Below, in pieces: positions 36,627 to 50,100 of a DNA stretch of 64,000 nt. This DNA is from Toxoplasma gondii ME49. Lineage: Eukaryota > Apicomplexa > Conoidasida > Eucoccidiorida > Sarcocystidae. Within the stretch, counting starts at the first letter, position 1. Every line of letters begins with the position of its first letter. The notes beneath the pieces were generated by a model, which saw only the letters and a program-made list of their open reading frames with translations, was not told where the DNA came from and ran no database searches. Where the stretch lies: NCBI RefSeq assembly GCF_000006565.2, contig NC_031477.1:5046183-5110182 (forward strand), given 5' to 3'. Made by a program: the position numbers and the translations under genes.

Positions 36627-39600
36627 TCACCGATGCGGTCGAACCTCTGTGCATAGCTTTTCGTCGACTGTTTTTTTTTGGACCTCGCTGTCGATGAAGT
36701 CAAAGAAAGCCATCATTGTGAAGACTCCTATGTCAGGCAAGACGTAAGTTACACAGAGACAACCCAGGAGAAACAAAACTTTTTCTCTTCGTCTCCGTCA
36801 CCAGCGCTCTGCCTCTGTACCGCCGTTTCGTTTTTGACCCTCTGACTGTCTCTGTCTCCTTGGCTGCCTGTGTTTCTCTTTTACTTCCCGTTTGTTGGCT
36901 GCTTCCATCTGTGCTCATCGCTTCGCCTGGAGACGTCCCCAAACACATGCGGCGCCCCGGCGCCTCCGATTCTCATGTCTTCTCTCGACTTTATCCCTTC
37001 CATCAAAAAACAGTTCCGTATTTTCTCCTCGGTTCCTACTGAGGGGTCTTTGGCCGACGACCATGACAAGGACCATGAGCAGCTTCATGGTCGAGACAAT
37101 GATCTGCCAGACGAGAACTTGCCAGAGACACGCGCGCCACGCAGGCGGATTTCCGTAGTAGCCGAAGGCCTACCGAACCGGACACGCATGGAAATGTGAT
37201 GGAAGGGCGAACACACCGGACGCGGAAGAACACGCTCGTTGCGCGTTCAGGGACACAACATAAACATACAAATAGTTGTCTTTGTGCATATACGAATATG
37301 CACATGTGCATATTTGTGTTGATATGCGCATATGAATCTGAATAAACGTGACGTAACAAAGGGACAAGTTTCTGTGTCCTTGATGTGGGAACTGGTATGT
37401 ATATGTGTGTATATATATATGTATACATATGTAAGTGATTTATGAAAGAGACGTTCATGTGTCCCTGATCTAGGAAGACGCCCAACGAGGAAAATGCTGA
37501 TGCGAATTCATGCTGACCAAGAACACCACTGGAGAAAGCTACTTATGTTTCAGCCAGCTGGTGGGAAGTGCTTCCTCCTACATTCCCAGACAAGAGAGCT
37601 TACATTGCTTCCACTCAACTTCCAGCAGTTGCTCGTCCACTCGACTAGGAGATGCAGGACGTAGACACCTGAAAACAAAAGACCCACGGGATCTCTTCCC
37701 TAGACCTGGGGGGGGGGCTTTTGACTTCCATGAACGTAGTTACATATTAGTTCGGCCTGGTTCCCATTTGCTGGTGTGAGTGAACATTCAGCCGAGTCCA
37801 GCATGAAGTTTGAACGTCCCATGCAAGGTAATCTTCTACGCTGTGACATTGGGGAAGACAGTTTCGCCGCTACGGATACTTCATTGGGGTATGGAAACGC
37901 AGACTCATAGGCGATTAGCAACGACGGATCCCGACACGCTGCATACGTCAGAACCGAGACACGCGACCGTTTTCCTCCCCCGCTGCCCCAGAGGGAAAGC
38001 TCTAGAAGCATGCCACAGGAGGAACTACAGAGCGCGAAAATGGTCGACAAATGTTAACAGAAGAGAGGCGAATCGCTACGGAACGGAAATGCTGTGGAAG
38101 AAGCAGACGAGAAGGCGGCAGAAGAGGAGGCGCAGACTGAGGTCCCTCGATAGTCAGTAAGCAAACGAATCACCTAAGACAAGTGCGGAACGCGGAGGAC
38201 GAACAGAAGAGCAACTGAATCTGCAGCTCTTCCTCTTTCCAGACTCACCCAGCGTTGTATCGACCATGATGTTCAGCCAGTACCACTCGCAGGGGTCTGA
38301 GTCCTCGGTTGAGACAGATGATAAGAGGGACGCAAATATCAAGTTGACTGCGCACGCAGAGAAGACGCACAAAAGCAAAGGCGACAATGTCGGTCCAAAA
38401 CGAACACTCAGGATCTCACAGAGGCAACGCCTGGCAGAGGACGCGAAGAACCGATCTGTGGAGAAGACAGATCCCCCAGTCACGATCCGAAGATGTAGAT
38501 CTGGCGCCCAAGAAACCACACGACGTGTTGCCCTGATTGCATCAGCGGCTCCGTGTCGGGTTTCTAGAGGATCCCAAGCAGCGGAAAAAGAGAAAAGTGA
38601 CAAGCAGGGCAGAGAAGCGACTAGAGACAGATACAAAGGCCTGCCAGAGGGGGAGTTGCTGGGGGATGGGAGAAGGGGAGAGAGCAGGCGAGAACAAAAA
38701 GGCCACGGGGTTGCACTAGAAAGGAGGTGTAGCAAGACGCACGGACAAATCCAAATGAAAGGAGATGCTTACGAATGTGTAGAACTCCAGAACCCGTGAT
38801 CTGCTTGAGAGTGTCGAAGCAAAAGACCTTTATAGGCCTTCGAGGCTTTTCCTGAAATGAAACCCAGCCCGACAACCGTGTGAACCACAGACAACAGCGA
38901 TAAGGAAAAGGATGAAAGAAGGCTCGAGAAAAAATGATTGACGACGTACTTTCTTCCCCCCTGGCGAGGTTGACAGGACTGAGCTCATCTGCGGACTCAG
39001 ATGTGTTCACGCGTGGAGCAGTCTAGAAAGAGCAGAGAGAAGCAGGGGAAGACAGACGCACACGAATGCCCGAAGAATCGAGGGGAAGACTCCAGAAAAA
39101 ATCTGAGCAAACACATGCACGACAGTTTCTGCCGCTTCTTGACAGAGAGAAGATGCACAGGAAATAGATGTGGTAAACTAGAGACGGCAGAGTGGTCGAG
39201 CACAGCCAGCTGGATATCAGATGTGTAGCTTGATGTATAGCAAACAAAATTTAAATACAGCAGCCGCAAAACGTTTCTCAACGAGAGGTGAACTAAACTG
39301 CTGACGCCCACACAGCCATGTGGAGAGGGTACAACATCGTTCAGCTTTAGATCTCTTTTTCAGAAGACCCCGCTCACCTTCCAGCGCTTGATGAGGAGCG
39401 ACGAGAAAGAGAGAACAGCGAGGACACCCTGAAGCCACCAGCTGGACACCGGAGAGCCACAGGACACAGACGAAGAGCTCCGAGAGAAGGGCGAAACGAG
39501 AAAACGGCGGACGTGCGGTGCGAGCAGAAACGATAAGGGACAAAGACGGCAGGAACAGACTCGTTTTCTTCACTTGACGCAGACAGCAAGCCCTGAACAC

Positions 39601-40258
39601 ATGCGGGGCTGGGCGACGAGCAACACGACTGAGAAGACGTCTGGATACACAGATGCGCCTTTGTTGCGTGCACACAAGTTGACAGCAGGAAAAAAAACGG
39701 AGAAAGAGTTCGGGAAGGGACGAACGAACCGGACGCGGGACAAGATGAACAGTGACGGACGTTGAGGCCTGCCAAGGGCGAACTCGCGCATACTTTAAGC
39801 AAGGAAGTAAAGAAAAAGACACGTGGAATCAGAAGGTCACGAACATGGCCTTGGAAGAAATGGTCGTTGTTTCAAACGACCAAAGGAAGAGCGGGCGAGG
39901 GACGTACGTGCAGAAAGAGGGGAAAGGAGGTTAGTATCGGGGTTAAAAAGACGCGTGTAAGTCGGATAGCACAAAAATCCGAATACATGCATACCTGGAC
40001 ATATATGTTCACACCAATACTGCTTAAATGAGTTGATAATGCAGGGTTGAACCGCGGGTTATTTACATCTGGAGGAACTAGGGAGAATGGCTCTTACCCG
40101 AAGCCACCGAATTCACCGAGCAACTCACACTGGGGCACGTGAGTCAGTTCCTCGAGTTTTCCGGCCAACTTGACAGGGACAACACCGGCGTTGTCGCCGC
40201 CCCCCACTAGGGACGGGATCGCGGCGCCTTCGTCCAAAGGTTGGGCGTCGAGGATCAT
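36627..40258 (-). CDS. STIMATE/TMEM110-family ER membrane protein (232 aa, 7 exons)
   Basis: Exons: 40258-40098, 39441-39378, 38851-38773, 38347-38249, 37668-37604, 37169-37040 and 36727-36627. Lengths total 699 nt with agreeing phases (2,0,1,1,0,1). The product starts MILDAQPLDEGAAIPS. It matches the family in order: WWLQGVLAVLSFSSLLIKRW (human FLQGLLGVVAFSTLMLKRF), RRPIKVFCFDTLKQITG (RRPWRIWFLDTSKQAIG), TEDSDPCEWYWLNIMVDTTL (EEDPCSLYLINFLLDATV), VLHLLVEW, and FGYYGNPPAW (FGEYGDPLQC). Human STIMATE sits at ER-plasma membrane junctions and regulates STIM1-Orai calcium entry; the role here is unknown. It is shorter than the human protein (294 aa) and ends after a reduced last hydrophobic segment, without the long polar tail. 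An open segment at 39022-38950 with splice-like borders breaks the frame if included. Plus-strand ORFs over the exons are shadows. Confidence 0.85.
37395..37431. repeat. Degenerate (TA/TG)n simple repeat
   Basis: An alternating purine-pyrimidine run of TATG/TATA units lies within intron 5 of the STIMATE-like gene. Confidence 0.8.
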
Positions 40259-43200
40259 TGGAGAGAAAATGTGGAAGTCTAGAGAGTTCCAAGAAGTGGA
40301 TGATATTCGTCCAGAAAGCAGGAGGCGCGAAAAACGCGACAACAAGACTTCAATATGCGTTTGGAGGACCGTTCACTTTAGACCGGGGTGCCACACCGCG
40401 TCCGCTGCAGACTTGCACTTGCAGAGCGCCCGACAAACACGAGGAAAACTAAGGCGACAAAAAATTGGTTCGCCGCTCCGGCTAGCAGGTGGAGAGTGTG
40501 CACCTGCATCTCGCGGCAATCGACCCGAGACGAACCACCCCGGCAAGAGCAAGTGCGTCAAGCGAAGCCGCCGCCGCAGCGCTTGGGTACGGTTTCTGTC
40601 GTGCACGCACAGAAAAGCGACGTGCTCCGCCTGGGTTCTCCGCGAATTCTGGGAAAACAAGTGGCGCCACCATACACAGTTGTTGCGATGAAAACTCGGA
40701 GGCGACTCCGCGTCCTGCGGACGGGATCAAACCCCAATTTGAGCTTCGGCGTATTTCCTTCAGGGCGTGGTGTTCAGGGTTGATAGAGCTTGCAGACGAC
40801 TTGCGTAGGAAAACACACGAGCCAGGGAAGAAAGGCGGCGAAAAAGGCAGAGACGACACTGGTACTGTGAAAGCAAAGAGACAAATCAGGTGAGAAGAGC
40901 GTCAGGAAAACTGAGACACTCATGAAGATGTGAAGATAACTTGAAAACAAGAGAAATACGCTGTCTTCCTCGTCAGAGAAAACATCGGAGGGGGCGGAGC
41001 ACGCGACAGAGGGTGTGGCAGAGAAGAGCTGGACGCCGAAGTCAAAAGTTGTGTCTGTGAGCCTCCTAGTCTGCCTCCTTGCGGATCCTCTTGGCCGTGT
41101 GGGTGCTACAGAAAATACAGACTCTGAGCAGAAAATCGCTGTGGACGAGACAACGGGATTTTCAAGGTGACCCACGTTTAGGGTTTAGCAAATCAGAGAC
41201 GAGGCGACCAGACCAGGGTCAGTCTCGGAGCCAAAGAGTGAGGCCAGAACAAGAAAGAGCCGTCTCCTGACTGTCACGGCGACAAGGAAGGACGAGACAG
41301 GAGAACAATAAACAGACGAAAGATCTCCGTAGCCGACTGGAAGAGACGCGGGAGTAGAGATGTAGAGTGGCAAGACATGCGTCTAAAGGGAGCCACAGAC
41401 GCCGAGGAGCTGCAGCCTTCCTTTGTAGTTCGTCAGTACTTGACTCTCCTCTTCGCGGCCAAGAGTTAAGAGCGGTCCCAGAGGAGACATCGCGCTTTCA
41501 AGAATTGAGTCTTTGTCCGTTACGGTTGTTACCCGGTGAACAAAAAGAAGACACACAGATGGCACCGGAGAGAAGCAAGTCGGAAAGCAGTGACAATTGC
41601 TGTCAACTTCATCTGCAAAAAGCAGCGAAGAAAAGCGGGCCCGCTCTCGTCCAGCGTCACCACCGACCTCTGGCGCGACTAGAGATTGCGGCCCTTACAC
41701 TCTGTGGCATAATTATCGTTTTTTTCCAAAGACGTTGAAAGACAGTGAACAAAAACGCTGGATCCCGCGGTTTGGAGATAGGGAGCGGCCTCAACTGTTT
41801 GCAAGGAAGCGGGGGTTGAAAATGACAAGACAGACCGCCTTGTCCTGAGAGATTCTCAGTCCTCGACGTCCTGGTGTCTCACCTCTCAGGGGGTGACGAC
41901 ACGACAGCGCGCCTGTTCGTTTCTCTCTTTTCGCGGTATGGCGCACTTCCGCCAGAATAGTTTGAAGCCATACTCCCAGCACGTGAGTAATACAAACGGA
42001 AAAACGAGGAGATCCGCGCTGCAAGAAACCCAAGGATCTCAAGCATAAAACACTTCTCAATTCGGATACGAACACCCGCCAGTCGAGTCGCCTGGCACAT
42101 GCGACCCTATGCAAACGTGTTCCGGAAATGTGATAACGCCGGGAAAAAGAGACGCATTTCGAGGACGTGCCGAATGACAGTGGACGCTGGAACTCGTGCC
42201 GCCTAGCTCTAGGCACGATGAAACCGTTGAAAATACGGAAATAACAACGGCCACCTGGTCAAGCACAAATGCCGATGGCGGCTTCGCTAGGCATACGGAT
42301 GGCCCGGCCTTAGACAGCATCGCTTTCAACAGGCTAAACTGCGAAACTCGAGACAGCAGAACGTCAGTCAGTTCCCAGCTGGTGGGATGAACTGACACTG
42401 GAGGCATGGGATTAGTATTAGTAGACGCGCGAGTGGCAATCCAACGTGCGGAAAAGCCACCCTTGGCTTGCTTGCCTCTTCACTTTGGGCAAGCTCAAGA
42501 CTTTTTTGCTTTCCGCAAAGCAATCCAGTTGTTCTAATGCTGTTGAGAGAAAGTCACATCTCAGTGTAGAACCCTCCTAATTCTCTGTAGACATGGTCCT
42601 CAAACCTTCACCTTCAGCGCTAAACAACGTGTGAGCTGAGTTGGTGCGACGGAGAATTATTCGGAAAATATCCCGTACTCACAAGCCTCGCACAATGTAT
42701 CGAAAGCATTTTGTTTAACGGACAATTCCCGTTTCCTCTGGCCTGTCGTGTCGCAGACGTCGTCACGCGGAAGTTTCGGTATGAAACGGTAATTTTAGTG
42801 GACCGGAGATGAGAAGCTTGTCCTTTTTCTCCGCCTGGGGGAAGACGGTGCGTTTTTAGCCGCCTCTGGAACACGTGTCACGCAGATTTTACGGTGTAAG
42901 AATATATTTTTAGCCATTCTTGTACAAGGGGAGTGAAGTGGACATGCCCATCAGCTTCCGTTTTACTAGCAAGGATAGGGGATACCATGGACGTGTGCTG
43001 CCAACGTGTCCACCTTTTGCCGGTGAAATATTAAGTAAGGGATAAGCAGTGGAGTTGTGCTTCTCTGAATTCTTATAGCCGGTGACGACGGCGTCGCTGG
43101 CCGGAAAACCAAGCGGCGAGTTAGCTAGAGCGGTTCCAGTGAACGAATGAAGTCAATTCGCTGGACTCTGTGTGGCTCGAGACTGCCTCTCGCCGCTCCC

Positions 43201-44129
43201 GCGTCACCGAACCGCCACGGAGGCGGAAATGACGAAACGTAGTCGGGCCTGACCACCTCATCTCCATTTTGGAGACTAAAATCCGACACCGAGCCTTGTC
43301 TCAAAGTGGGGACGACAGACAACAAAGTCAAGAGGGGAGACCAAGGGGCACGACAATAGCCCTCTCGGAAGGGGTAAATGTTCACAGACTTTCCTGTGGC
43401 ATAGCATGTACAAGACAAAGTTGTATACCTTACAAACTTCACGCACACTTATGTATAGACATGCGACATCCATCCGTGTGTACAAACCTACACACACCCA
43501 GTTGAGATGTGTGCGTACATACACATAAATTACCACAGCTTCAACGTATGTCTACAACACGCGAATCGTCACAAAAGGCACACACATATATGCGTTTGCA
43601 CCGACAGATACCTCGGGAAACACGCGGAAGGTATGGCAGTCATGGCTGGGTGAGTCTGGCTATCCGTGTCGTCCTGCTCTGCGGCGCAATAGGTGTCTCA
43701 GTGTACGATCTACATCAAACCGCATGCAGTCAACCTCTTCCCGGTCTCGAAAGAAGATTGCCAAATTGATTACCTGAATGCCAACTAAGTGTGCTTCGGC
43801 GTGTTCCACATAGGCACAATGAGACTCGAGAGACAGTACGGAAGAAGGTGATGTTCCCCCTTTTCCACACGCACAAAGGCATTTGTGAAGAATAAAATTG
43901 CAAAGAACGAATTGGGAACGCATCCCGCCGGCAGATGTAGGACTGCTGAGAGTATCAGAGCGCCACCACGGTGATTTTCGGTTCGTTCTTAGTCTACGGT
44001 TTCAGTTCTGCGTCGAAGTCACTGACGCAGTAGCTTAGGCTCGTGAAGAGAAGTGTTTTGAGACAAAATACCTGAGATATCAGCCTATGGAGAAACACCG
44101 CGCTACGCATCACCGGTTGAATCCTGCCG
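40259..44129. other. Upstream region of the STIMATE-like gene; no supported gene
   Basis: From 40.3 to about 41.8 kb the plus strand stays purine-rich, matching the minus-strand intron composition of the STIMATE-like gene, so 5' untranslated exons or introns may lie here. From 41.9 to 44.1 kb the composition is neutral with only short ORFs. It should contain the PRORP 3' untranslated region near 44.1 kb. I see no tRNA or repeat element. Confidence 0.4.
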
Positions 44130-47100
44130 TTAGTTGTTCGCAAGGAATTCCTCCCGCTCTCGAAGCAGTTGGTGCACCTGCGTTAGGTCAATGCCGAGCC
44201 AAGTTCTGCTTCGCTCAAGAGCTTCCTGATGACGCCACTCGACTGCATGCACTGTGTCCGGAAAATTCGCTTCTCCCTTTTGGCCGCCTGCTGCGCCTCC
44301 CAACCGGCTTGTCCCTTGAAAGGAGGGGAAAGCGCCCCTCTCTGTTTCCGTGTCGCTCTTGCGTCTGTGCACCGAGGGTCCCTCTCCCACCGGGTCTGGA
44401 CTAGTCGCGATCCCCTCCTCGTCTCGTTTCCGGGAGCGAAAGCTTACGGAGCCTTCAGCAAAATCGGGGATGCCTTCCCCCTCGTCTTCTTCCCGCAAAG
44501 GCACATGCCAGACAAGAGACTCCTCCCGCTCTCTCAACCCTGTGCCGGTGTGTGTGTGGTCGGTGGAGGGTCTTTTTCCAGAGACAAGGCCGTCTTCTGA
44601 GCTACCCAGAGACTGGATCGATATTCCTGCTGTTGTCTGCCGGCGGTGCTCCTGCAGGAGCTCTGTGATCCGAGAGAAGCTCGAGGACGAGTCGCCATCC
44701 TGCCTGTCGTTCCCTCCACTGTTGCGTGATGCTAGGCCGCTAGTCTCTCCTCGTTGAGGAGAAGGGAGCGGAGGCCGCGCCACCTGAGGGAAAACTTGCA
44801 TGCGCTGTGTGACGTGCTTCGTCATGCCTACAAACAACAGGGGGAAGCTCTGAGAAATCTGCTGAAAAGACGCGGTCCTTTCCTCGTCAGGATATGACCG
44901 AAGATGACCCTTTTCTTCGTACATCCACGGAGACTGGGGAAGGGTCCCGGCATTGTCTCGGAAACCCTGGTCCGCGAAGAAAGGCGCTGCCTCCAGTCTT
45001 CGCGGTACGCCTTCAGACTTTGAAGATTCGACAGATGATGCATGAGGGTCAACGACGAGGAGCGAACTCGGAGACACAGCGCGTCGACCGACATTTCTTG
45101 AGGGAAGTCCATAATCATGTAAAAGATTCTGGGAGACCGCAGCGGCCGCTGGTGCCGCGCTTTTTGCCGTCGGGGACCGGGGGGTAGAAAGAAAGACAGT
45201 TGTGCTAGAAACGTCTCCGTCGCATGTGAAGCTGTCCATATGCTCCTTCTCTCCCTCAACTCGAGGAACTTGGCCAGGCGTCTCTGCTTGCTCGGATCCG
45301 TTAGCGACTGCTGGCACGGTCCCTGGCGGAAAAGTGTCGAGGGGAGCACCTAGTGAAGACGGAAACGGGTCGCTCTCGCCGTAGTCGAGACGTCCAGCGG
45401 TAAGCGAGGCGTCGCTCACCAGGTTCTCTCGCCGTTTTACTTGCGCGGGATCCAAGAAGTTGTGGACACCCTCCGAACCCGCATCTGTCCGTTCCTGCGG
45501 GAAACCTCCCCGCCTTCTCTTCCCTGAACTTCTTCCCGGTAAGTCGCTTCGCTCTCGGGAATCTCGCGCCGTTCGTTCTCTCTTTCGCCGGTTGTGCCCT
45601 TGCGAAGAGGGATCATTCACAGCAAAGGGAGGTGAGAAGGGCGAGGAAGCCGGCGACAGTCGAAGCTCTCTGCCGTGGGGACTGAGACCCCACTGGAAGG
45701 CATAGGGGAGAAGGGCAAGCTGTCGCCAGTGGCGAAAGGGAATGCGCTGCTGCGACGACAAACGATGGTCCCGAAAGCGATCATTTGTCAACAGAGAGAG
45801 AGGGAAGAAGCCGCGAGGAGCGTCAAAAAGCGGATCGTTCTCAGAGTGCTGGATGTCTGCGTCGCCTTCATTGTCATCTGCGTCCCAAACGTAGCCAAGG
45901 AAGGTGCGTCGTTCTGCCGGGCCGGGTTGCTTCCCGTGTCGTTCCTCTTCTCTCCCTTTCCTACGTCCGTTGTCTTCTTCACTCTTCGGCTCGAAAGTCT
46001 GTTTCTTCAGGACACTCTCTTCAACCGACTGCACTTGCGCGCTGTTTGAAGGGACGGAAACCCAAGGTGATGTCTTTTCCGCTTCAGGCACAGCAGGCAG
46101 GCTTCCCAGTTGGAAATCTGCTGCCTCTCCGGGTTGGCCGTCGATGGCAGCCGATCCGGAGTCTTCACTGAGGGGGTTCGGGGACCTTGTTCCACTTCCC
46201 TCTCCCACGGAGGGACACTGCCAACCACAAATCTCCGTCTCCCCGACGTGCTTGTCACCGCTGTCGAGATCCGCAAGATTTCTCTTTGATTCTACCTCAA
46301 CCGCACTTCTTGTACCTTTTCGTTGATGTTTTTCTTCCTTGTTCCACCTTGGCTGAGCGAGCGGCGACACTCTGCTCCACCTTCTCCAGAGACCCTCCGT
46401 GGCAGGAGGAGAATTCAGAGACGCCAGCAGGTGGTAGTGGTCGTCGTGAGCGCCTAAGCCACAGACGAAGAGGCAGCCGTCCCTCTCCCACTGATTCAGC
46501 AGAGCCCTGTCCTGACATGTAACGCGTTGCCGGTTTGTCAGGATGCGGGGGAAATCGCCCGTTCGCTCGTAGCCATCTGCTGAGCAGGTGCCACCGGAGC
46601 TCGCGAGTCCTGTGAACTCGTCAGGAAAGGGAAACGGAGTGAGATGCGACCTCCAAGAGCGCTCTCGCAGATGCTCTGGAGTGTCTAAAGCTTCCAGATC
46701 GCTGCTACCGGAGCCGTGCTCGGGTCCTACGCCGAAGAGGAGCGGGTCGCCGCCACCAGTGAGTGTGCTCTGTGCCCGAAGAGCACGCGCAGCCTGGTTG
46801 GTGGCCACTTTGCCAAGCCAGTCTCGCCGCCTTCTCTTGCTCGGTTTGCAGCGATTCGGCACGACGATTTCGTCCCTGCAGAAGCGACAGAGGCCACGCC
46901 TACACGTCGCGGGGTCTTCGCCAGAGGCGCCCCCAGGTGTCTCCGGTGCGCTTTGCATTTCAAAAACGTGGCGCTGGAACCAGGATTCCCTCGCGTGGCT
47001 GTTGAAGGCCTTGGGAGGCAGGGTGGATCGCCTTTGTCCCTTGAACTCGTAAGACGACTCCGGCGCAGCCACATGTCGAACCCCCCAAAAGTACGCAGCG

Positions 47101-50100
47101 GGCAGAATAATCAAAGGCCTTTCGCCACGACTGATGAGTTCTCGGCGAACGCACTCGATCTGGGCGTAGCTGAAGATGCCGTCTTCCCGGTTTTGACGAT
47201 TGTACGCAATATTGGCAGCGTCCAAAACAATGGTGAATCGCGGCTTTCCTGGCCGCAGCAGCGAAGGCGGACCCACGTCAGTGCGAACTGGATTCTCCCG
47301 CGCAGATACTTGTCTTTCCCTAGGCCTTTCTGGAGGATCCGGACCGTCTGTAGTTGGCACTTCCCGTTCACTGTCTGCCTCCGATGCATCCCTCTGCCCC
47401 GCCTGCAGTGTTCCTGCGGCGGCTGCTTCTGTTGCTACCCGGGAACCCCTGTGAAGCCACTCTTCGACCGGTTCTCGCCGTCTCTCTCGACTCCTCTGCT
47501 GAGACACACGAGCGGGACGGAGCCCCTGGACGCGACTGAGATTGACTTCGAAAGCGAGGAGAGCCCGGAGTTGCCGAGGCTGAAGCATTGCGGAAAGTTT
47601 GAGGACACCGACGCGAAGGAGACGCCGCTCATTGGCACCTAACGGGATGCGCCTCAAGTGCACTCCGCAACCAGTACATACACCATAACGGCGTGGCTGC
47701 TGGCCCGAACCTTTTCTTTCCCGCCCTTTCTCTCTCGTGAGGTGCGAATTCTCGTCTTCGCAGGCGGACCCGGGAAAGCCCTCCTCCGACTGCGCAGACC
47801 AGAAAACGTCTACTGGCCTCAACGAGGGTGAAGGGCCAGTGTGGGGTGGCCGTTCCTCAAGAAAGAACCCAGAGTCATCCGCACTCGTAGTGGTGGCCGT
47901 GAACGCCTTAACCCTCTGTCCATGAGAAGACTCCCCGCTCCATTCGCCAGTAGTTTCTCGAAAACTTCTGTCCATCAAGGACGCCACCGGCCAAGTACCA
48001 GTCTGGTTGAAAGAATTCACCGACATCTCACAGGATGCGGGCGCAGCAGCACCCATGGTCTGCAGAGGTGAAGCTGACGGGGGGCTGTGTACCGGAGGAA
48101 CCCTGTTTCCAGATTCGACAACGAACATAGCAGACGGGGAGGTGACGCGTTGATTCTCGTCGTCTTCCTCGTGGCGAAGAACAACGTGACCCACGTGAGC
48201 CACCGGGAGGTCGAGATCCCGGAGGGCATTGCAGAAATTGATCGCCGGTCCTGACGCAAGTGGCTCCTCGTGTTCGGTGACGTGGTGGAGAAGATCGAGG
48301 ACCTCTCTGCTTGCATCGAGGAATTGTCGGAGCCGCACAACGCTCATCCGGACTTCCTCCCGGCACCGCTGCTCTGCTTCTTTGAGCTCCGTGGCGAATG
48401 AATTCGCCACTCCGTGTTGCTGGGTTCCACCGCCCCCAGGCGCGTGGAGCGCCGCCGCCATGGGTGGCGGGGCTCCACTGTTGCCGCGGCTCTGGTGTCT
48501 AGAACACTGCACTGTCCCGTCGATACAGTGGACCCTTTCTCTTTGTCGGCTCTCGCCATTCTGTTCTTCAAGTTCCTGCTGGGCGTCCGGTGCTCCCTCG
48601 CTTGACAGAAACTCCCTCCCCTCTCCAGCTTCGTCCTTGTATTGCCGCTGCCACGATCGTGTCTTCTCGGCCTCCAAAAAAGAGACAAGGTGAGCACTGG
48701 TGTAGCGTTCTCTCGCTAACTGACGGCTAGCCACATTGGCGTCTTGGAGGAGAAGCGCGAGGAGATGCGCTGGGAGCGGGAGGCAGCGCTGCTCCTTCAT
48801 CAGACGGAGCAAGCCGCTTCGCTTCAGAACGAGAAATCCCTGGCCCCTGGAGAGAAGGAGACGGACGATGGCGCCGAAGGCTTTGCGCCGCATCTCGACG
48901 CCTTGAGTGTGCATGATCTGCAGCATTTTGCTGGCTGCTTCTGCCTCTCCAGCCGCCGCCGCAGCAGCCACAAACGCGCTTCCGACGCTACTCGGAAGCG
49001 GGGAAAGCAAGTTGAACCGTTCAAGAAGAAGGAGAACTCGACATGCGACGGGGAAGTCCCCAGAGGCCGCCGCCAAATTGATGACTCCACTCGCACTCTC
49101 GATGAAGGGCGCCATGACGGCGTTCTTCCTGTCCAGCGACGACGCAGCGGAGGAAGCCGCATAAGATGGGGAGTGTGGAAGTTGAGGACAGGGCCCCTGG
49201 TGGGAAAGAAGCCAAGGCAAATGCTGTGAAGCCCGCGCATGTGCGCCATTGTCGCTCCATGTGTTGTTCGCGGGAGGAATGTGCCCGGTCTGTTCGCGGT
49301 GCTGTACAGAGACAATGGAGGTGAGGTGTTTCTGCAGCTGTCTGAAGGCCTCTGCGACATTTCCTGCCTTGATTGCGATGCCGATTTCCTGATGTCTTCT
49401 GCTCAACTCTCTCTTCGCTTGGCTTGCACTCTGTTTCGCCCCATATTCTGCAAGCTCCAGAATGTCGTCCTCCGGCGCCTGTGTCGCCTCGGGCACTGGC
49501 CCACTCCACGCGACAAGCCGGGAAGACGCCAGATGCTTCAGCTCACTTCTTCCGCCTGTCTCTGGAGTGCAGCGCGAGGAGAAGAGATGACGCCTGCTCG
49601 GGCGACGCAGTTGCTGCAAGTCCCGTTGACGAGAAAATCTCGGGGGGGACATACAGAGAGGAGGAAGTGCAAGAGCGAACGCGCATGGCTTAGGACCGCA
49701 GGCTGGATGCGAAAAGTGACGACGAAAAAACGAGGTGTATTTAGGCGGGGAACCACATGTATCACCACGTCTTGCGGCTGCGCCGAGGGTGTCACCAGAA
49801 CGAAACAGCTGTCCATGGGGAGAAGAATGAGCAAGATGCACAGACGACACAGAGAAAGAGGGGCGGAGACACCGGGCGTCACGTCGCGCGAGGTGCCGGA
49901 TACTAGATAGCGGTGGAACAAATGAGTGAAAGCCTGTCTTGTTTTTTAGCAGACGACAGGGTAAGGAAACAAAGGTGGATGTAGTGGAAGCGGGAACTTT
50001 ACGCGTAGTCACTAGGGGAACGAGTAGAAAAAACATGGTCATGCAGAAATGCCGGCAAGCGCGGCAGCGACGGAGCATAGCAGAATGCTCTCCCGGGAAG

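Noticed and set aside
36696..37199. Plus-strand two-exon gene (MKSKKAIIVKTPMS..., ...SIKKQFRIFSSVPTEG) ending at 37199
   Set aside because: The opposite strand reads the conserved STIMATE segment FGYYGNPPAW and fits the seven-exon phase bookkeeping, so the plus frames are antisense shadows.
38154..38735. 193-codon minus ORF as a single exon
   Set aside because: Only 38347-38249 matches the STIMATE family and has splice borders; the rest is pyrimidine-rich intron read through by chance.
46716..47642. Long plus-strand ORF of about 308 codons
   Set aside because: It lies wholly antisense to the PRORP nuclease region; its openness follows from the codon bias of the minus-strand gene.
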